Assembly: GCA_026261815.1 (NCBI GenBank)
Contig: JAMPIT010000890.1
Span: forward strand, 11,810,001 to 11,874,000
Direction: 5' to 3'
From: Monarcha castaneiventris obscurior
Taxonomy: Eukaryota > Chordata > Aves > Passeriformes > Monarchidae
Length of the DNA: 64,000 nt
The position numbers and the translations under genes are program-made. Under the pieces are notes generated by a model that did no database searches, was not told the origin of the DNA, and saw only the letters and a list, made by a program, of their open reading frames with translations. Below are positions 1-13,500 of the stretch, in pieces (positions within the stretch are counted from its first letter, which is position 1; each line of letters starts with the position of its first letter).

Positions 1-1848
1 CTTGGCACAGCTCAGTGCACCCACTGCAGCAAGCGGAAATGATCATTCAGCAGCAACAGCCAAACACAGCATCCCCAGGTGCCAAAAGCCACGAGTTTTG
101 TCTCCTGCATCTGCAGAGGGGCAAGAGCAGATGCCAATACCACAGGTGTGGTAATGGCAGCAGAAGGTACTTGGCCCCTCAAAAAAAATAATGTAGAGGA
201 AGAGCAAGGAAAAAAAATTCTCCCTTTAGTTGAACAGTCACCAGGAACTCCAACGCCCACTTTGTTTAAGGGGAAGGTATTTGAAGGAGCAGCAACAACC
301 CACAGGAGGAAGAACCACGGTGCTGTACATCCCACATCTTGTGCAGATTGCTGCCAAATCAGTGGGAAGGTGACACATCGCAGGGAGAACAACTACTTTA
401 AAATAATAATTAATGAATTATTACTGACAATTGGAAAAAAAAAAATGCCAGTCGCTTATACAAATGAACATTGGCTTCTGGAGTTTCTAGCAATAATAAA
501 TATTTAAACACCTCCCTTGTTTTAACATAAAGCAGGAGAGAAATGCAGCAGCCACTGTGGGAGCGGCAAAGTGTCAGAACAGCAGCATTGGATCAAAACA
601 GAGCAAAGGCTTGCACCCCATCAGCAGGGAGAGGGGAGGGGGCCACAGCACCCCCCGGAATGGCACTGCCAGGGCATCACCATCACTCCCAGCACATTCC
701 TATTAACACCCACCCTGGATATAGCCTGCCTCTCTGCTCAGCACACCAGTGCAGGGAGGTGACAAACTGGGCTGCTGGTTCTTTTCAGAGGAGACAGAGA
801 CAGAAACTGTAGCCCTCACAGTGCATGTGCCAGGAGAGGATCTCTTCTGCCTGCTCCCTGGGGCACAATTTGGCAACTCTGGGATGCATTTTGGCTGGGG
901 CTGCCACAGCCATCGGCTTTCCTTGCCCAGCTTTTCCCTGCCATCAGACAAGTGGTATTTTATACTAAAGGGATGCCTACCCAAAAAGCCCCGACCCACG
1001 CCAGCTGCTTCCTGCCTTGCTGGTAGAGAACCAGACTGAGTCTCCCCATGCAGCACTGCTGAATTAACGCCCTTCCCACTCCCTCCTTTACCCCTAGCAA
1101 AGCTGGTGGCTACACCTGCCGTTCACATCACCTAAAGTGCCTATTACAAGGTCCCATCTTTGACAGTTCACAGCTTTACTCAGACCTTTAATCCTGCTGG
1201 CTGAAACCTTCCAGGCAAGGCATCAGCTCAGTGCCTGCCTTGAGCTAGGTGTGCTTTCAAATTCCTAGCAAAACCAACTCAGCTGTTTCCAAGAAAATAA
1301 TTAGGGAAAAAAATAGCTAAAACCAGGCTTTCTTTAACTGGTTTTCCAGAACACTAACTGTGGCCAGAGAAAGTTTAGGACATGCCAGTGATGGATCAAG
1401 CACATCTTACTCTCTGTCCCTTAGAATTCCCCCTAGATTTTCTCAGCACCAGCATTTTAGGGCACATGTAACCTACATATTCACTGCTATCATTGCAATC
1501 TGCATCACCTTCCTGACCCTGCCATGCTGGGGATGTAAAAAGTTCAACATCGACTGCTTCAGCCCAGTATCTGCCACCATTTCTGCATGGAATCCATGAG
1601 GGAAGAGCAGCAGCCCACACACTTGCTGGGGCACCACTCCACACACCAAGCACCTACCTACCTTGCAGGTGCTCCAGCCTCCAGGAGCTCAGGCCTCTGT
1701 GCAGCTGCAGCCCCATCACCTTCCCAAGACACAAAGAATGGAGCTGGGGCCTACTGGCAGGAGCCACAGCATGTGCTGTATCTGCCTTTCTCTAAGGAAG
1801 AAAGGAGTTATAGGAAGGAAGTACAGGGGAAAGGGGAGCAAAAATGAG

Positions 1849-1941
1849 AAAGAAAGGAAGAAAGAAAGGAAGAAAGAAAGGAAGGAAGAAAGAAAGGAAG
1901 AAAGGAAGAAAGGAAGAAAGGAAGAAAGAAAGAAAGAAAGA
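1849..1941. repeat. GAAA/GGAA purine microsatellite
   Basis: About 93 bases of alternating GAAA and GGAA tetramers with all purines on the plus strand. It has no coding meaning: the Lys/Glu/Arg-rich frames it opens are by-products of the repeat. Such tracts vary in length between individuals and can adopt unusual structures. Confidence 0.95.
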
Positions 1942-4441
1942 ACACATTACCTTTTTCCTCTGCCTGGCTGGGGGAGCTGCAGTTTTCTCTGGCTGCTGCA
2001 ATTCTAGCTTATGTTATTGAAGTCAAATGTGCTGGGTCACAACAGGAAAAAAAAATCATCAGCTAAAAATCCTGCTTGTGCTTCATCTCTGTGGTGAGAC
2101 TGCCTCAGGTTCATGCTCATCTTGTAAAAATCATTCTTTCCAGCAGAACTAGGAAGGGCAGGGGTCAGAGCACTGGTGCCCAAAGATACCTGTCTAGAAC
2201 AGCTGTGCCCTGGCAGGGTCAGTGTACACAGAGGCTGGGTCCTGTCCAGTCCAGCTGCGCCATTCAGTGATACTTGATTTCACTGCTTGCATTCAAGGCC
2301 TGAAAGCTGACAAAACATGAGCCCTCCTCCTGCTCTTAAACTCCCATTTGGTGAGATTAAGATTACCTGTGTGACCTGGGCCTCCAGTGGACTGAAAAAT
2401 ACAATTTTTATGCATAATGTTTGTGACACACTTCAGATGAACATACGGAAAGGATGACGACTTCTTTACGTTAGAGGACTGCATGTAGTTGTGTGCAGGC
2501 ATCAGACCAACCTATTTTAGCTTTGCTGCCTCTCCCTGCAGAAAGTTCCATTCCATCCCAATGGCCTCCTTGCAGAGACCATGTAAAGGGTTATCAATTA
2601 CTGCCAACTTCCTCCTCTACTGAGATGCCTTAAACAGCTACGACATGAGAATTCATGTTCCTTCTGTTTACTACACTTGGTATTGCCAAGTTGTTTGAGT
2701 TTGAACTAACCACCTAAAAAAGAAAATACTCCACCACCTGCAGAGTCATTTCTGACCAGACATTTGCCAGGCAGGGCAGGTCAGGGAGTGTCAGACCCCA
2801 GGAGCGTGAGAAGATGCTGGTCCTGGGCCTCAGTCTGCTGAGAGGTCGCCTGCCCGCGCGTGCTGCAGCTGTGCCTGCGCCGACACAGCCTGCAGTGAGC
2901 ATCACCCGGCCGCAGCCAGTGAGCCACACTGGAGGCAAATGCTCTGCTTAATTGGTCTCAGCTGGAAGCTGCCCTGTGCATGTCAGTGTGTTTAAGAAAG
3001 CGGGTCTACAGGAGAGAAGACACCAGAGTAACCAATTAAAGAAAAAAAAAAACCGATTTCCCTTCCCCCTCTTTCCCAGCCCTAAGCCCTGGAAGTTTGT
3101 TTTATTTTTACGGAGTGTTTCTCAGTGTTGATGAAATCAGCTTGAGAATAAGGTTTTGCTATTGGTATTTCCAAGACTAGTACTGACAGCATTTGTAGAG
3201 ATAGATACAGAGACCTGGTTAAATCAAGCCAAGGTTTGTACCTTTATTTTTTCTTTTTTGTTGTGGTTTTTTTTTTTCCTTAAAAAGACGAAAGAAGTGA
3301 CACCAGGAAACTCTTCATCCAGTTCAAATCCAAGTTTATTAGCCTTTAAAAGTCTGTTTCCACACAGTAATCATAAGAAATGAATGAATGTTTATGGAGC
3401 GTAGCATAAAAATATACGGAGTCAGCCATAGGTTGGAGTTTATGATTGCTCACAAAAATTAATCAGCAGATCACATGGCATTGCATCAGAAAGGCAAATC
3501 AGTCCTAGGAATGCAAACAATCAGGATAAAAAGGCAAAACAAGTAAGAGGAAAGTATCAGAAAACAATAATTAGTTCACAGTTCCTAATGTGGGTGACAA
3601 ATTTTGCTAGATCAGGTTATTTACTCACTAATTCTCCAAAAACAGGCTGAAAGCCAGTTGTAATAATTTTGTATTAAACTCGGTCAACATATCAGCTGCT
3701 CAAATTCACTATCACTCTCTAGGTATGACCATTAAAATGTAGGCACATAAGAGACTAGGTATACTCAATAGCCCAGCTCCTTCTCCTACAGCCTGGTGGC
3801 CACCGACACTCACAGCTAGAAATCAAAAGCTAATGCCAGACATGTGGTTCGAGATGTTCTAGTCCCTGTCTGGACACGTTAAAACCTTCTCTCTTCTTAA
3901 AAACCTCCAGCATGCCACAGGTTCCTCAAATGTGGGGAGGTTCACCTCTTTGCAGGGCACAGCAAACCTGACCCCTGCATGGGAAGGGGTGTTGGACACC
4001 TGGCATAAACCTGTGTGTATCACATGTACCAGGGAGAGGGCAGTGGGAACATCCCCCCTGGGTCCTGTTTGCTTTAGTGTTGATGTTCTGTGGGATTGGG
4101 TCCAATTGCCAAGCTGATGTTTGGACTTTGCTCACAAGCTACATCCAAGGCAGAGAAGACCCCTGTTAGGAGATTAGGGCAAGCACCAGGAGTTTCTGAC
4201 CTAGACTAACTCTTCTCTCTCTTCCCAAAGGAAAATGTCTAGCCAAAAAGAGAAGTATTTCTTCTAATGCTTTGAGCTTTCCTGAAGAAGTGCAGAGGGT
4301 TAGTGCTATTAACTCCATAAAGAGAGCAGACTTGAAAGGAGCAAGGGAAAAAAGGTGCTTTCTTTCCCAATGTAGGATGCTTATACACATCATAAACCAA
4401 GCTAGGGACAACTGCACCGAGTAATTAATCCAGGCTCTGGC

Positions 4442-4449
4442 TGACGTCA
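4442..4449. promoter_or_regulatory. Perfect palindromic CRE motif
   Basis: The octamer TGACGTCA is the full consensus for CREB/ATF binding. It lies in the downstream flank, about 2.4 kb beyond the proposed CXXC4 poly(A) site. It is one of three perfect copies noticed in the window. Function is inferred from the motif alone. Confidence 0.25.
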
Positions 4450-6876
4450 TGACACCTGCAGATCTTTCCACCAGAAATCTGCTGAATTATTTTCTATCAA
4501 AGATCCTTGACTCTGCAAGTCAAGGCCCTATACAGGCCAATGAACCCACAGTCACAGCATCTTCTGCTATAGGGCAGTCATATTACACTAAGAAGTACCT
4601 TCAGAGTTGGGTGGGAAATTAACCCATTAAGGCTAACTTCTAAAACCCGATTTCCAGGAATGGGTGGTAGCATGACAAACTCTTCCTGCTTATTACATTA
4701 ATAATAATGTGACAATCCTTTAATATAATCTGAGAACTCAGAAGAGCAGTGAAAATCTTCCAGAACATCACAGCTTCTTTAGGCAATCTAGATTCTTGTC
4801 TTGCAAGAATAACATTTTGCTACCTGCATTTCCTTCATTCTGCCGTCCTTGGGCAAAACTGAAGCACCCAGCAACCCAGCCAAGTGTGTCCACCCTAAAA
4901 ACCAAGCGGCAAACCAAGACAAACCTACAGTGGGAGCAGATCCTGACATCTTTGCTGACGTGACACTTCATCTTTCTTCCCTCAGATAGTTCCAGTGGTA
5001 TAAAACATCATTGTATGTTCTGCAGTTTTAATTGAGAAGAATTTCTTTCCTTTATAGATTTTGGGGCCATCTATCCATGCTCAGTACACAGTGGTGACTG
5101 AGTAGATCCTTGCCGTGAAGTAAGATCAAACTTATAACTAAGCCACCTATATAATATTCTCCAATTCCACGAGCTCTGGTAAAGCCCATGGGAATGTGGG
5201 GAGGACTGGAGCCTCCCAGAAGGCACACTGCCCTGTATCACTAGACCGCTCATAATTTCAGACTTGTTCCTTGGAAATACATAAGAGAGCACTGACATGG
5301 CTAGTGGCAAAACCAAATTGAGTCCAACACAGCCTACAAGAATTGAATTTCCACTCAAAAGTGTATTTTCCTTCCTTTAATAGGCTCAGTAATAAGTGTG
5401 TCAGTTTTGGCTTTGAAGAATTACCTGCTTCTTGTATTGGTTTTTATTTTTAGTTGCTTGGTTTTGTTGTTTGGGTTTTTTTTTTGTTTTAATTAAAAAA
5501 TAAAAGCTATAAAAAAAACTAGAGGTAGTTTTAAACTACAAGGTTCATATCTGGGGCGAGTATTTCTTTGGAGCTGAGGGATGTTTTTCATTCAGACTAG
5601 TATAAAACAATACTTGAGGGGGAAAAATGTTGAAAGAGAAAGCATTAAAAGAATAGGAACTCAGAGACCTCTTCCTGCTTCCAAATCGACCGTCTCATGA
5701 AATGAGTGTATTTCCTCCCTGTGAATTCTATATTTAATCCAGAGAGATCACTGAGTATGCCTGAGCAACCTGGCAGCCCTTTTCCTCCTCTTCAAACAGA
5801 CCTCAAGATTCACTCTTGTCTAATGAGCGGTCTACGTCTCCCAAGAACATATATCCTTACGGATTTTGATGAGAGCAGACAGGATCAGTGGAAAATCCAC
5901 TTCTCTTCCTTTTTCTTTTGTTGCTTCCTTTAAAAAACAAAAGGATACACCAAGGCTCCCCCTGGAAAATCAGCTGGCATTGAAAGCATCTCACAGACTA
6001 AAAGACCTACCTTGTTTTTCAAACTCATTCAAAATTCTGGTTTGGCACCTAAGAGCAGACTTTCTGTTGATTAAAGGAATATTCACAGAAAAATGACATT
6101 CCAAATTTCACCAAAATCAGATGACGTGCTGCCAGCGCTGTCACGAACTTTCCCACCTATCTGAAGTTGCTTCAATGCCAGCAAATAGTATGGGGAAAAA
6201 AATGGCAAGAGCAAAACATTTCCTTAGCTACGTAGAGTTTTTGAGACAGGTAGAGAGCTGAACTTTGAACTAAGAAGCAGTAAAACGAAAAGGAAGATAA
6301 TATTGTCATTCTCTCACAAACCATATTCGTAATTCCAAATACTCCAACAGCAACAGGATGATCTATCCTCAGGGCTATTGTTTGTTGCAAGAGCTACAGA
6401 TAAGATTTCACCTTCGCATGCTTCTCCCTACAAAGCTAACTGCTAATTTATCACACCACCCTCACTAGTCCACTCTTTATACAACACAGGTCTGCATTAA
6501 TGGGTTTAAGGCTGTTCTGTAATCAGTCTTGCTCCTACTTCACTAACCTTTCATAGCCTCAAAATCTCAAAGTAACGTTCCTAGTCGAAAAAAGGCAGTA
6601 TTTTTTTCTGCTATTTTAAAGAATCCAGAGTACGATGTTACCTTGTTATACAACTTATGGGGTTTCCATTGATTGCCAATTGAGAAGGAATAAGCTCTGT
6701 GGCTATTGTACCATCACTTCATAAGCATTCATTCCCATATGCAAGACTGAGGTCAGCATTTGGACCTTCTTGCTCATTTTGAGGGTTCTTTTGTAAAAGA
6801 GATTTTTTTTTTGTTTAAGATCCCACAAACAGGACCTGTTTATGGAAAAAGAGAGATATTTTGAATACTAAAGTCC

Positions 6877-6882
6877 TTTATT
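6877..6882 (-). terminator. Distal poly(A) signal, CXXC4
   Basis: On the minus strand the sequence reads TTGAATAAAGGACTTTAG, a canonical AATAAA hexamer. The usual cleavage distance of 10-25 bases puts the 3' end near 6855-6867. A GU-rich stretch (CTGTTTGTGGGATC) follows, as expected of a downstream element. Among hexamers on this strand below the stop codon it has the best context. Confidence 0.55.
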
Positions 6883-7805
6883 CAACAACACAGAAATATC
6901 ACAAAAACAACTTTACTGGGCAAATTGAATGTTTTTATACAGTTTTGTACATGCCCCATAAGTGATTATTTTTTCATAAATACACTGTTTTCCAAAACTG
7001 TTTTTTTCCATAATTGCACAAGCATACATACACCTTACACAAATATCTATTAGAAAATTTAATAGATAACTGCACAGTTCAGAAATAGGAGAACACTGTG
7101 AAAGGAGTACATTTCTGTGGCCCATGTTTCTGAAAATACCCTCCTAGTTCCCTGCAATTGTGAAAATGGAGTACTTTCTAACATAGGAGCTGTCTTTTGT
7201 TCACTAAGAATACAGTAGAGCTCAGCGTGAAACTGCCAAATTTAATAAAAACAAAATCTGAAACATTTAGCTGTTACATGAGAACCCACTGTTTGATATC
7301 ACTATGCATCTAACCATGATCAAAGACCCACTACTGCTTTTTGCTGAATGCATTCGACCCTGAATGGTATGTTCATTTAACTACTTTCTTTCTTCATTAT
7401 TTGATTACAGATATAGCCCATTTAAAGACTTTACATTCTTCAACATTAATTGTAGGACTTACATACCAGGGGGTCTGTACAAAAGGGAGTATTTTCCCTC
7501 ATAGGGAGGGTCTGTTATTAATTGACAGAATGGGTATGTGTGCCTCCCTTTCAAGTTTACCATTTTTCATAAGTTTATCTGGGGTATGCCAAAAATGCTT
7601 CCACTAGGCTTAGCACTCACACCTAGAAGACAGAAAGAGTTCTGCTTTTTTTTTTTGCCCACACCCTTTTTTTTTTCTACTTTTCATTGTGAGAATGAAG
7701 AAGAATACAAATTTTCACACTGGAAAACAGCATTGGACCTTGTGAAAAGCACAAATTTGGTAATTAGAGCTTGACAATAATCGATTGACAAATATGTATA
7801 TAAAT

Positions 7806-7843
7806 GGGGAGGGGTGGGGAGGGCGGTGGGGAGGGCAGTGGGG
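7806..7843. repeat. G-rich tract, C-rich in CXXC4 mRNA
   Basis: Seven runs of three or four guanines separated by one to four bases lie on the plus strand, which fits the pattern of a DNA G-quadruplex. If the 3' UTR call is right, the mRNA carries the complementary C-rich tract, the kind of sequence bound by poly(C)-binding proteins and hnRNP K. Neither structure nor binding is shown here. Confidence 0.6.
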
Positions 7844-8573
7844 AGAGACAGGCCAGAAAATGGATTTCCTTCTTCAAACATCACTAATTAAAATGCTCTA
7901 TGCACACTACATCATATAAATACTGTTTCAGCAGAATCTAAAAACCTGATGGTGCAAAGGAACAACATCTGAAACAAAAATCATATGGGTAAATCAAAGA
8001 AAAATCACCTCTCATTCATTTTCAATAATTAACAGGTATGCTTGTTTGTGTGTTCAACAATTTTGAATTGACATGTAAAACACCACAATTACAATATACA
8101 GATCCATCAGTTCTTTAAAACAAAACAACAAAACAAAAAAAGGAACCACAACAAGACATGCAACATTAGGGTATTAGACAGTAAGTACATTGCTATGAGT
8201 ATCTTTGTACACCTAATGTAGCCTGAACTTAACTTTGCCTCTGCTGCTGTAAGAGCAGTAAGAGTTTCCCAAAGAGCAAGGCAAGCTTACCAGCCAGATG
8301 TGCAAATAAGGCTTCAATTTTTAAATCAATGAGCTCTTTGGTAGAGAAGACCTTGCAGAGCTCGTATTGGTCTAGTGATCAGTAACAGAGGCCCCTAATC
8401 AAAAAGTCTCCAACACAAAAAAAATCCATACACAGCTGCCATACAAACAGACACAAAAGCTCATTGAATGGGCACTGGATGAGTATTCAACTGAGGATCT
8501 CTTACAACCTGTAAGAGGGGCAGTGTGATAGAAGCATTTTAAGTGTGACATTCCACCTCTGAAGCCATGTATG

Positions 8574-8581
8574 TGACGTCA
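8574..8581. promoter_or_regulatory. Perfect palindromic CRE motif
   Basis: A second exact TGACGTCA octamer, inside the proposed CXXC4 3' UTR. As an isolated 8-mer it may be chance, although the CpG it contains makes it rarer than composition alone would predict. Confidence 0.2.
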
Positions 8582-9632
8582 TACGAGGCCAGGACACACA
8601 CACATGCATTGACCCTAAGTTGAGGATGCAGGTGTAAGCCCAGCCCAACCGTGCCCCTCCGGGTCACCCACGCTCTGCCCGGTCCTCCTGACACACACGT
8701 GACCTCAAGAGGTTTCTCCTCCTCCATCCCTTGGTCTTCACTTTCTGGCTGTTCCCAATGCCTGCCAGCCATTGGGGCTCCCTCACTTGCCAAAGCTGGC
8801 GTCTTCCCCACCTGCACAGGTCCCACACTGTAGCATTCCCAACTCAACCCCTTGTGCTTCACCAGGTAAGTGTGACCAGGGGCCAAAGGCTGAAGTACTT
8901 AGCAAAAACTGGAGAAAGTGCTGAAACAGTAGGAGATTTCCATGTGCTGTGCAATGTTAACTGGTTATTCCCATGCCCAGCACCTTGCCTGTGAAACTAC
9001 TGGTACAAGTCTTATCTTGTATAAAATTATAAATCTATCAAATACATGGCACAACAGCATTCACTTACTTGGATGGCATAGCCTTCTCACTCATGAGTGG
9101 TACGACAAAGCCAAGCAATAAAAAGTGATGATCTACTGATAATAAATGTCCCTAAGTAAAGAATCCTCCATTTTTTTTACAGCATGTCAGCTATATCCCT
9201 CTGTGTGATGCCTTTCCACAGAGCAGACATTTCTTCCATGCAGCCAGAACAGGAAGAAGAACAGCAAAGCATTTCTGTGGGGGCCTAAGGGACCAGTCAT
9301 TCAGCAAAGTTGAGATCGGTGGACCAAGAAAGGTGTGGGGAGAAGTGGTCTTTTTTCAAAAGCATTAAAAAAAAAAAATTCATTTTTATGCTGCAAAAAT
9401 ATCCAGGCTCTCAAATGAGCACAAGTGCAAGTGAGACCTAAACCAGTCCAACTGTCAAAACTCACTTAACTGTGAAGAGCTCCACCTGAACCAAAAATAT
9501 GGCATTCCACTTTATAAAATATTTACTCCATTGACCGAAAATGTTACATAAGATTTCATAGGTGAAGGGTAATTAAGCTGAGTCATCATTTTTCCTAAGG
9601 TCTCATGCTCTGTTTTGCATCCCAGAACAACC

Positions 9633-9638
9633 TTTATT
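9633..9638 (-). terminator. Possible proximal poly(A) signal, CXXC4
   Basis: AATAAA on the minus strand about 850 bases after the stop codon, in the context CTAAATAAAGG, with GU-containing sequence soon after. Use of this site would give a short 3' UTR that lacks the C-rich tract near 7820 but keeps the CAG run near 9950. Weaker support than the distal signal. Confidence 0.25.
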
Positions 9639-9935
9639 TAGACGACTGGTTTTGCACATCCACCTATGCTGGGCACTCCAGCTCAGAGCACAGTGAAAAA
9701 CGAGTCAGACACCAGACAGCATTTTTGGAGAGATATCCCTCTGTAAAGCTCCTTTGGAAGCAATGCAAGTGCACAAACCACTATTCTAATATAGTGCTTG
9801 AAAGATTAATTTTAAGTGTTACGTCTTCCCCTCTCACAACACCACAACGGAAGGTAATTGCTAGATGCGTCACAATCTTTTTATCTTGGAAAACTTGGCA
9901 TCAAGTCTCTATGGAAGGATGCATGGTAAAACAGC

Positions 9936-9959
9936 GCTGCTGTTGCTGCTGCTGCTGCT
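9936..9959 (-). repeat. CAG-type triplet run in CXXC4 3' UTR
   Basis: Eight consecutive triplets, GCT on the plus strand with one GTT interruption, read as (AGC)5 AAC (AGC)2 in the sense of the CXXC4 transcript. It lies about 520 bases downstream of the stop codon, so it is untranslated. Confidence 0.85.
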
Positions 9960-10481
9960 AAACAACTAGCAAAATAATAGTTAAAGCTAGAATTTATTGC
10001 TCCGGATTTAATTTGCAGAACCACACTGTTGTGTACAAACCGTTTATCTCCATTGATGCTCAGACATGATTGTCTCCTTGTGTCTAAACACACAAAATAC
10101 AAGCGGCTATCTGTACAGTTTACAGTACTGAAACACATATTTGAAAATGAAGTATAGATATGTTACTTTTCAAAGATACATGACTTTATAGCAGGGGTTT
10201 ACCCAAACTTTTTTTTTTTTTACAGCCACTTTAAAAATAGACAACAACTTCACTAGTATAGCTAAGTTACATCAAAGAAAGAATCGGTGTACTGAATGTG
10301 AAGAAGCTGGCCAATTTCCCAGGCTCCCAGATTTTTGTCTTTTGCTTTTGAGGAAACCCCTATACATAAATGAAAATAGTATCTGAGTATATTCTTCAAT
10401 GGTGGACTAAGCAGTTTCTTAAAACAAGACTTTAGCTTGCCATTCACTTCGGACTGCCTTGAAAATAAGATACACTACTGC

Positions 10482-10526
10482 TTAAAAGAACCATCGGAAT
10501 GCTTCAGCGCTGGGAACAGGTGTTCT
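10482..10526 (-). CDS. CXXC4: CXXC4, terminal coding exon (residues 359-372)
   Basis: This 45-nt segment translates as RTPVPSAEAFRWFF and a TAA stop, the conserved C-terminus of vertebrate CXXC4; the paralogue CXXC5 ends in a related AFRWF motif. It follows a strong acceptor: a T-rich tract (TTTTCTTGC, then nine T) ending in AG at 10527-10528. The first codon, AGA, joins in phase 0 to GAG, Glu358, at 28013, giving the expected LE|RTP junction. The joined CDS is 1,119 nt including the stop, 372 residues. Too short to appear in a simple ORF scan, it was found by searching for the reverse complement of the tail. The last residues have no assigned catalytic role. Confidence is high because acceptor, phase, peptide and stop all agree. 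Confidence 0.95.
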   Translation of the reverse strand, partial: RTPVPSAEAFRWFF

Positions 10527-13500
10527 CTAAAAAAAAAGCAAGAAAACAAGTTAAGCTTTCTTTTGTGGCATTGGCATACTTGAGTTCTAGTTGTTCTTTT
10601 CCTTTACATTTTAGGCATACTTTCAGTTATCTAGGAACAACACGATGCCTCCCATTGCTTGACAATTAATAGAAACATCCTTCTCCAAACACACACGCAA
10701 TACATCATACTCAGTGTGTAACACGCCTAACATGCTGTCTTCTCCTCAGTTTGGTAACAAGGTAGTCATGAAAACATTGCTAGAAAATAGATCTGGAAAA
10801 CAGTGCTTCTAGAATAACCATGGAGTTGTACAATCATTTCTCCCTTGCTCTGGGCACACAGTTAAAGCTTGGTGGGTTTGTGGGATAAACAGACACTTTG
10901 GCAAGACCATGCTCATGCCAGGGGAATAGCAGAGGCACTGCTCTGTCACTTGGAAAGTGTTCTGTGCCTTCAGACACTCTAGGAGGAGAGGATGGTATTT
11001 CCAAACCTCAGGCCAGTCATCTTTCCACGTTTGGGTTGCAATGCAGAAAGAACTTAAAACACATCCATGACTTCATTCCAGTGAGGGAATCCCCCTCCTG
11101 ACTTAAGGCTGCTGCCCAGAATGCCTCTGTCCTTCTTTCACACACATGCAGGACCTTGGCTTACACAGAAACAGCCTACTTGCAGAGCTGCTACCCTGCA
11201 CCTTCCCCCACCTGCTGCACCCTGAAAATGATATCCACTTGCATCCAGGTGCCTCCATACACATTTAAGTACCAGCAAATTCCCTTCACAGCTTCAAAGT
11301 ACAACCTACATGAGAGGCCGAGGGGCTGAGCCTGCAAGGGCTGTGTCATTTCTGTGAGGTACTTCTTGTCCTCAATTTCCTTCAATCAAAAGATGATGAA
11401 AGCACCCTTGAACCCTTGCATCTCAACCTGCATGTCTCCCCTCCAGAACTAATGACTGCACTGTCCAGGGAGGGGAGAGTGAGCCCAAACATGACTCTGT
11501 ATCAGTCTGTCCCAGCTCACAAGTACCTGTTTCATTAAGAACTATCCACAAAACACTAGTGATATATCTGAAAAATATTCTAAAAGCAAAACTCTCGAAA
11601 TTTGCAAATAAGTACTTGTAACAAAAAAGTTCTCATGGATGTTGCTGGTGCCACATTTAAGTACCACGCCTCTTTTTGAAAGAATTCTTTCATTTTTGTT
11701 TCATGGAAGACGTTTTTGTTTTCCTAGCTTTTCCATAAAAATCCAACAAACCATGGACCCTGCAGTGTACAACGTGCATTGTACTTGGCGTTAGAATAGT
11801 ACTTTCTGAATTCCAGGGAACTGCTCATTAGTAAGGCAAGTATTTTTTGTTGAATAATTAGCCCAGTTTGTGATAACCAGGCTCAAGCAGTACACAGCTT
11901 CTCTTTTTGTAAAAGCCATATGAAAGGGGAGCTGTTATTATGTTTATTGCTTGTGCACATGGAAATACCAGAGATCAAAATAATTCTGCTGTATTACCAG
12001 AACTCTGACCTGCTGTCAACTCAATATCCACTCCCCCTCCGCAAGTGTTACATTTTAATAAATCATCCAAAAATTAACTTCCAAGGACAATGAGCTGGTG
12101 TGTTGAATACAATCACTCTGACTAGTATGAGTTCTCTTTGTGTCAGTGGTCCAAATGTAGGAATTGCTCATATCCATCTTTACCAGTCCTTGTTCTGCCC
12201 GTTCATGTGAGGTGAACGTGAGCACAAGTAGTGACAGAGCACAGCAGCCCTCGCAGCCAGGTACACCGAGGAGAGCTAATGCAATTGCTAGACCATCCAC
12301 ACCAGGCTGTGTGGGCTGTAAGATGGCTGCTGAGAGCGAGGTATACAGATTTATAATTTATAAAGAGCTTGGCTGCAGAAGAGGCTGGAGTTCGGAATGG
12401 CAGGAAACAATCGTACAACTAAATTGACCTCAAAAGAACAGCCGAACATGCAAATATATTAAACCCAATAGATTGTCTTCACTTGAAAACTAAATGTAAT
12501 ATTTTGCTGTGGGTCCATCTTCCTGAACACAAAACCACAGCTAGACAGAGAGATTTAAAGACATAGTGACTGAGACGGCCTTTATTTATTTTCTTGCCAC
12601 ATCAGGTTGAGTTACTGTCAGTCGTTGTCATATCAGCTGGAAGTAAAGGTGTAACGTCTGATTAAAAGGTCATTCAGACCTTTAAATACACAGAATAGTA
12701 TTTTTGAAGGGCAAGGCTGTGGTTTAATGTGTGTTTTTGAAAAACTGAAAGATAAGGAATTTTTGCATCCGTGCACCAAGTTCTAATTAAAGATATACAT
12801 TTACAATTAAATATCCATTGTGCTAACTACCGATTTGGGAATGAATTACTAATCCACCCTTAAACAAAAAAAAAAAGAAATCTTTTAAAACTGAATAGCT
12901 GGATCAAGCTAAAGCTAAACCAATATGTGCAATGAAATCCATAGATTTCACCAGTCCAAGAATCAAGGTTATTTCTAGACAAAGAGAGACCCTTCAGCCC
13001 CATTTAGAGGTTCAGCATACCAACACAAAAGTTTAAGTGCAATGACCATCTACTGCTTGGCTATATGAACCCAGCAGCCCCAGCTGGGGAATCAAACTCT
13101 TGGCGAGATTACAGCGCATTTGTGGATCTCTGTGCTGCCGGTGGGGAATCATTATCCTGAGTGACAGGAAAGACAGATCCCCCTGGAAGCCCAGGGAGGG
13201 GTGGTGAGGAGCAGAACCAGAGGTGATCAGCGCAGTTTTGCTGTAAAAGCCTTCACTGCTCGTGCCAGTGCCAATGCTGACGAATGGCAGGCTTCCTCCC
13301 AGGAGGATGCTCAGAAACCTGCTGCCCTGGCTTCTCCAAGCAGCTAATGCCATAAAGCATGGCTCCGGAGAGGATTTGTCCCTACACAAACCTGGGATGA
13401 AATGTCCTCCACACTTTCAAACTTTCTATACTGCTCCCTATGTGCCAGCTTTCATTGCAAAAGAAGTAGCTCGAGTATTTGAAATTTGAAAATCTAATTA

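Larger units (their letters stand above)
1..6860. other. Non-coding flank downstream of CXXC4
   Basis: No open reading frame here exceeds what chance gives, and none resembles a known protein. The sequence is AT-rich with scattered A or T runs, one purine microsatellite near 1850-1941 and one perfect CRE octamer at 4442. A modestly GC-richer patch lies near 2760-2940. I see no recognisable transposon. This is intergenic sequence beyond the likely CXXC4 poly(A) site, although a longer 3' UTR form cannot be excluded. Confidence 0.6.
6862..10481 (-). other. CXXC4 3' UTR
   Basis: On the minus strand the terminal coding exon is followed by about 3.6 kb without a further convincing exon, ending near an AATAAA hexamer. 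The segment holds a C-rich tract (7806-7843 as G on the plus strand), a CAG-type triplet run (9936-9959) and another hexamer at 9633-9638 that could give a short form. Mammalian CXXC4 mRNA also has a multi-kilobase 3' UTR, as far as I recall. The distal end is inferred from the hexamer and its surroundings, not from transcript data. Confidence 0.6.
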
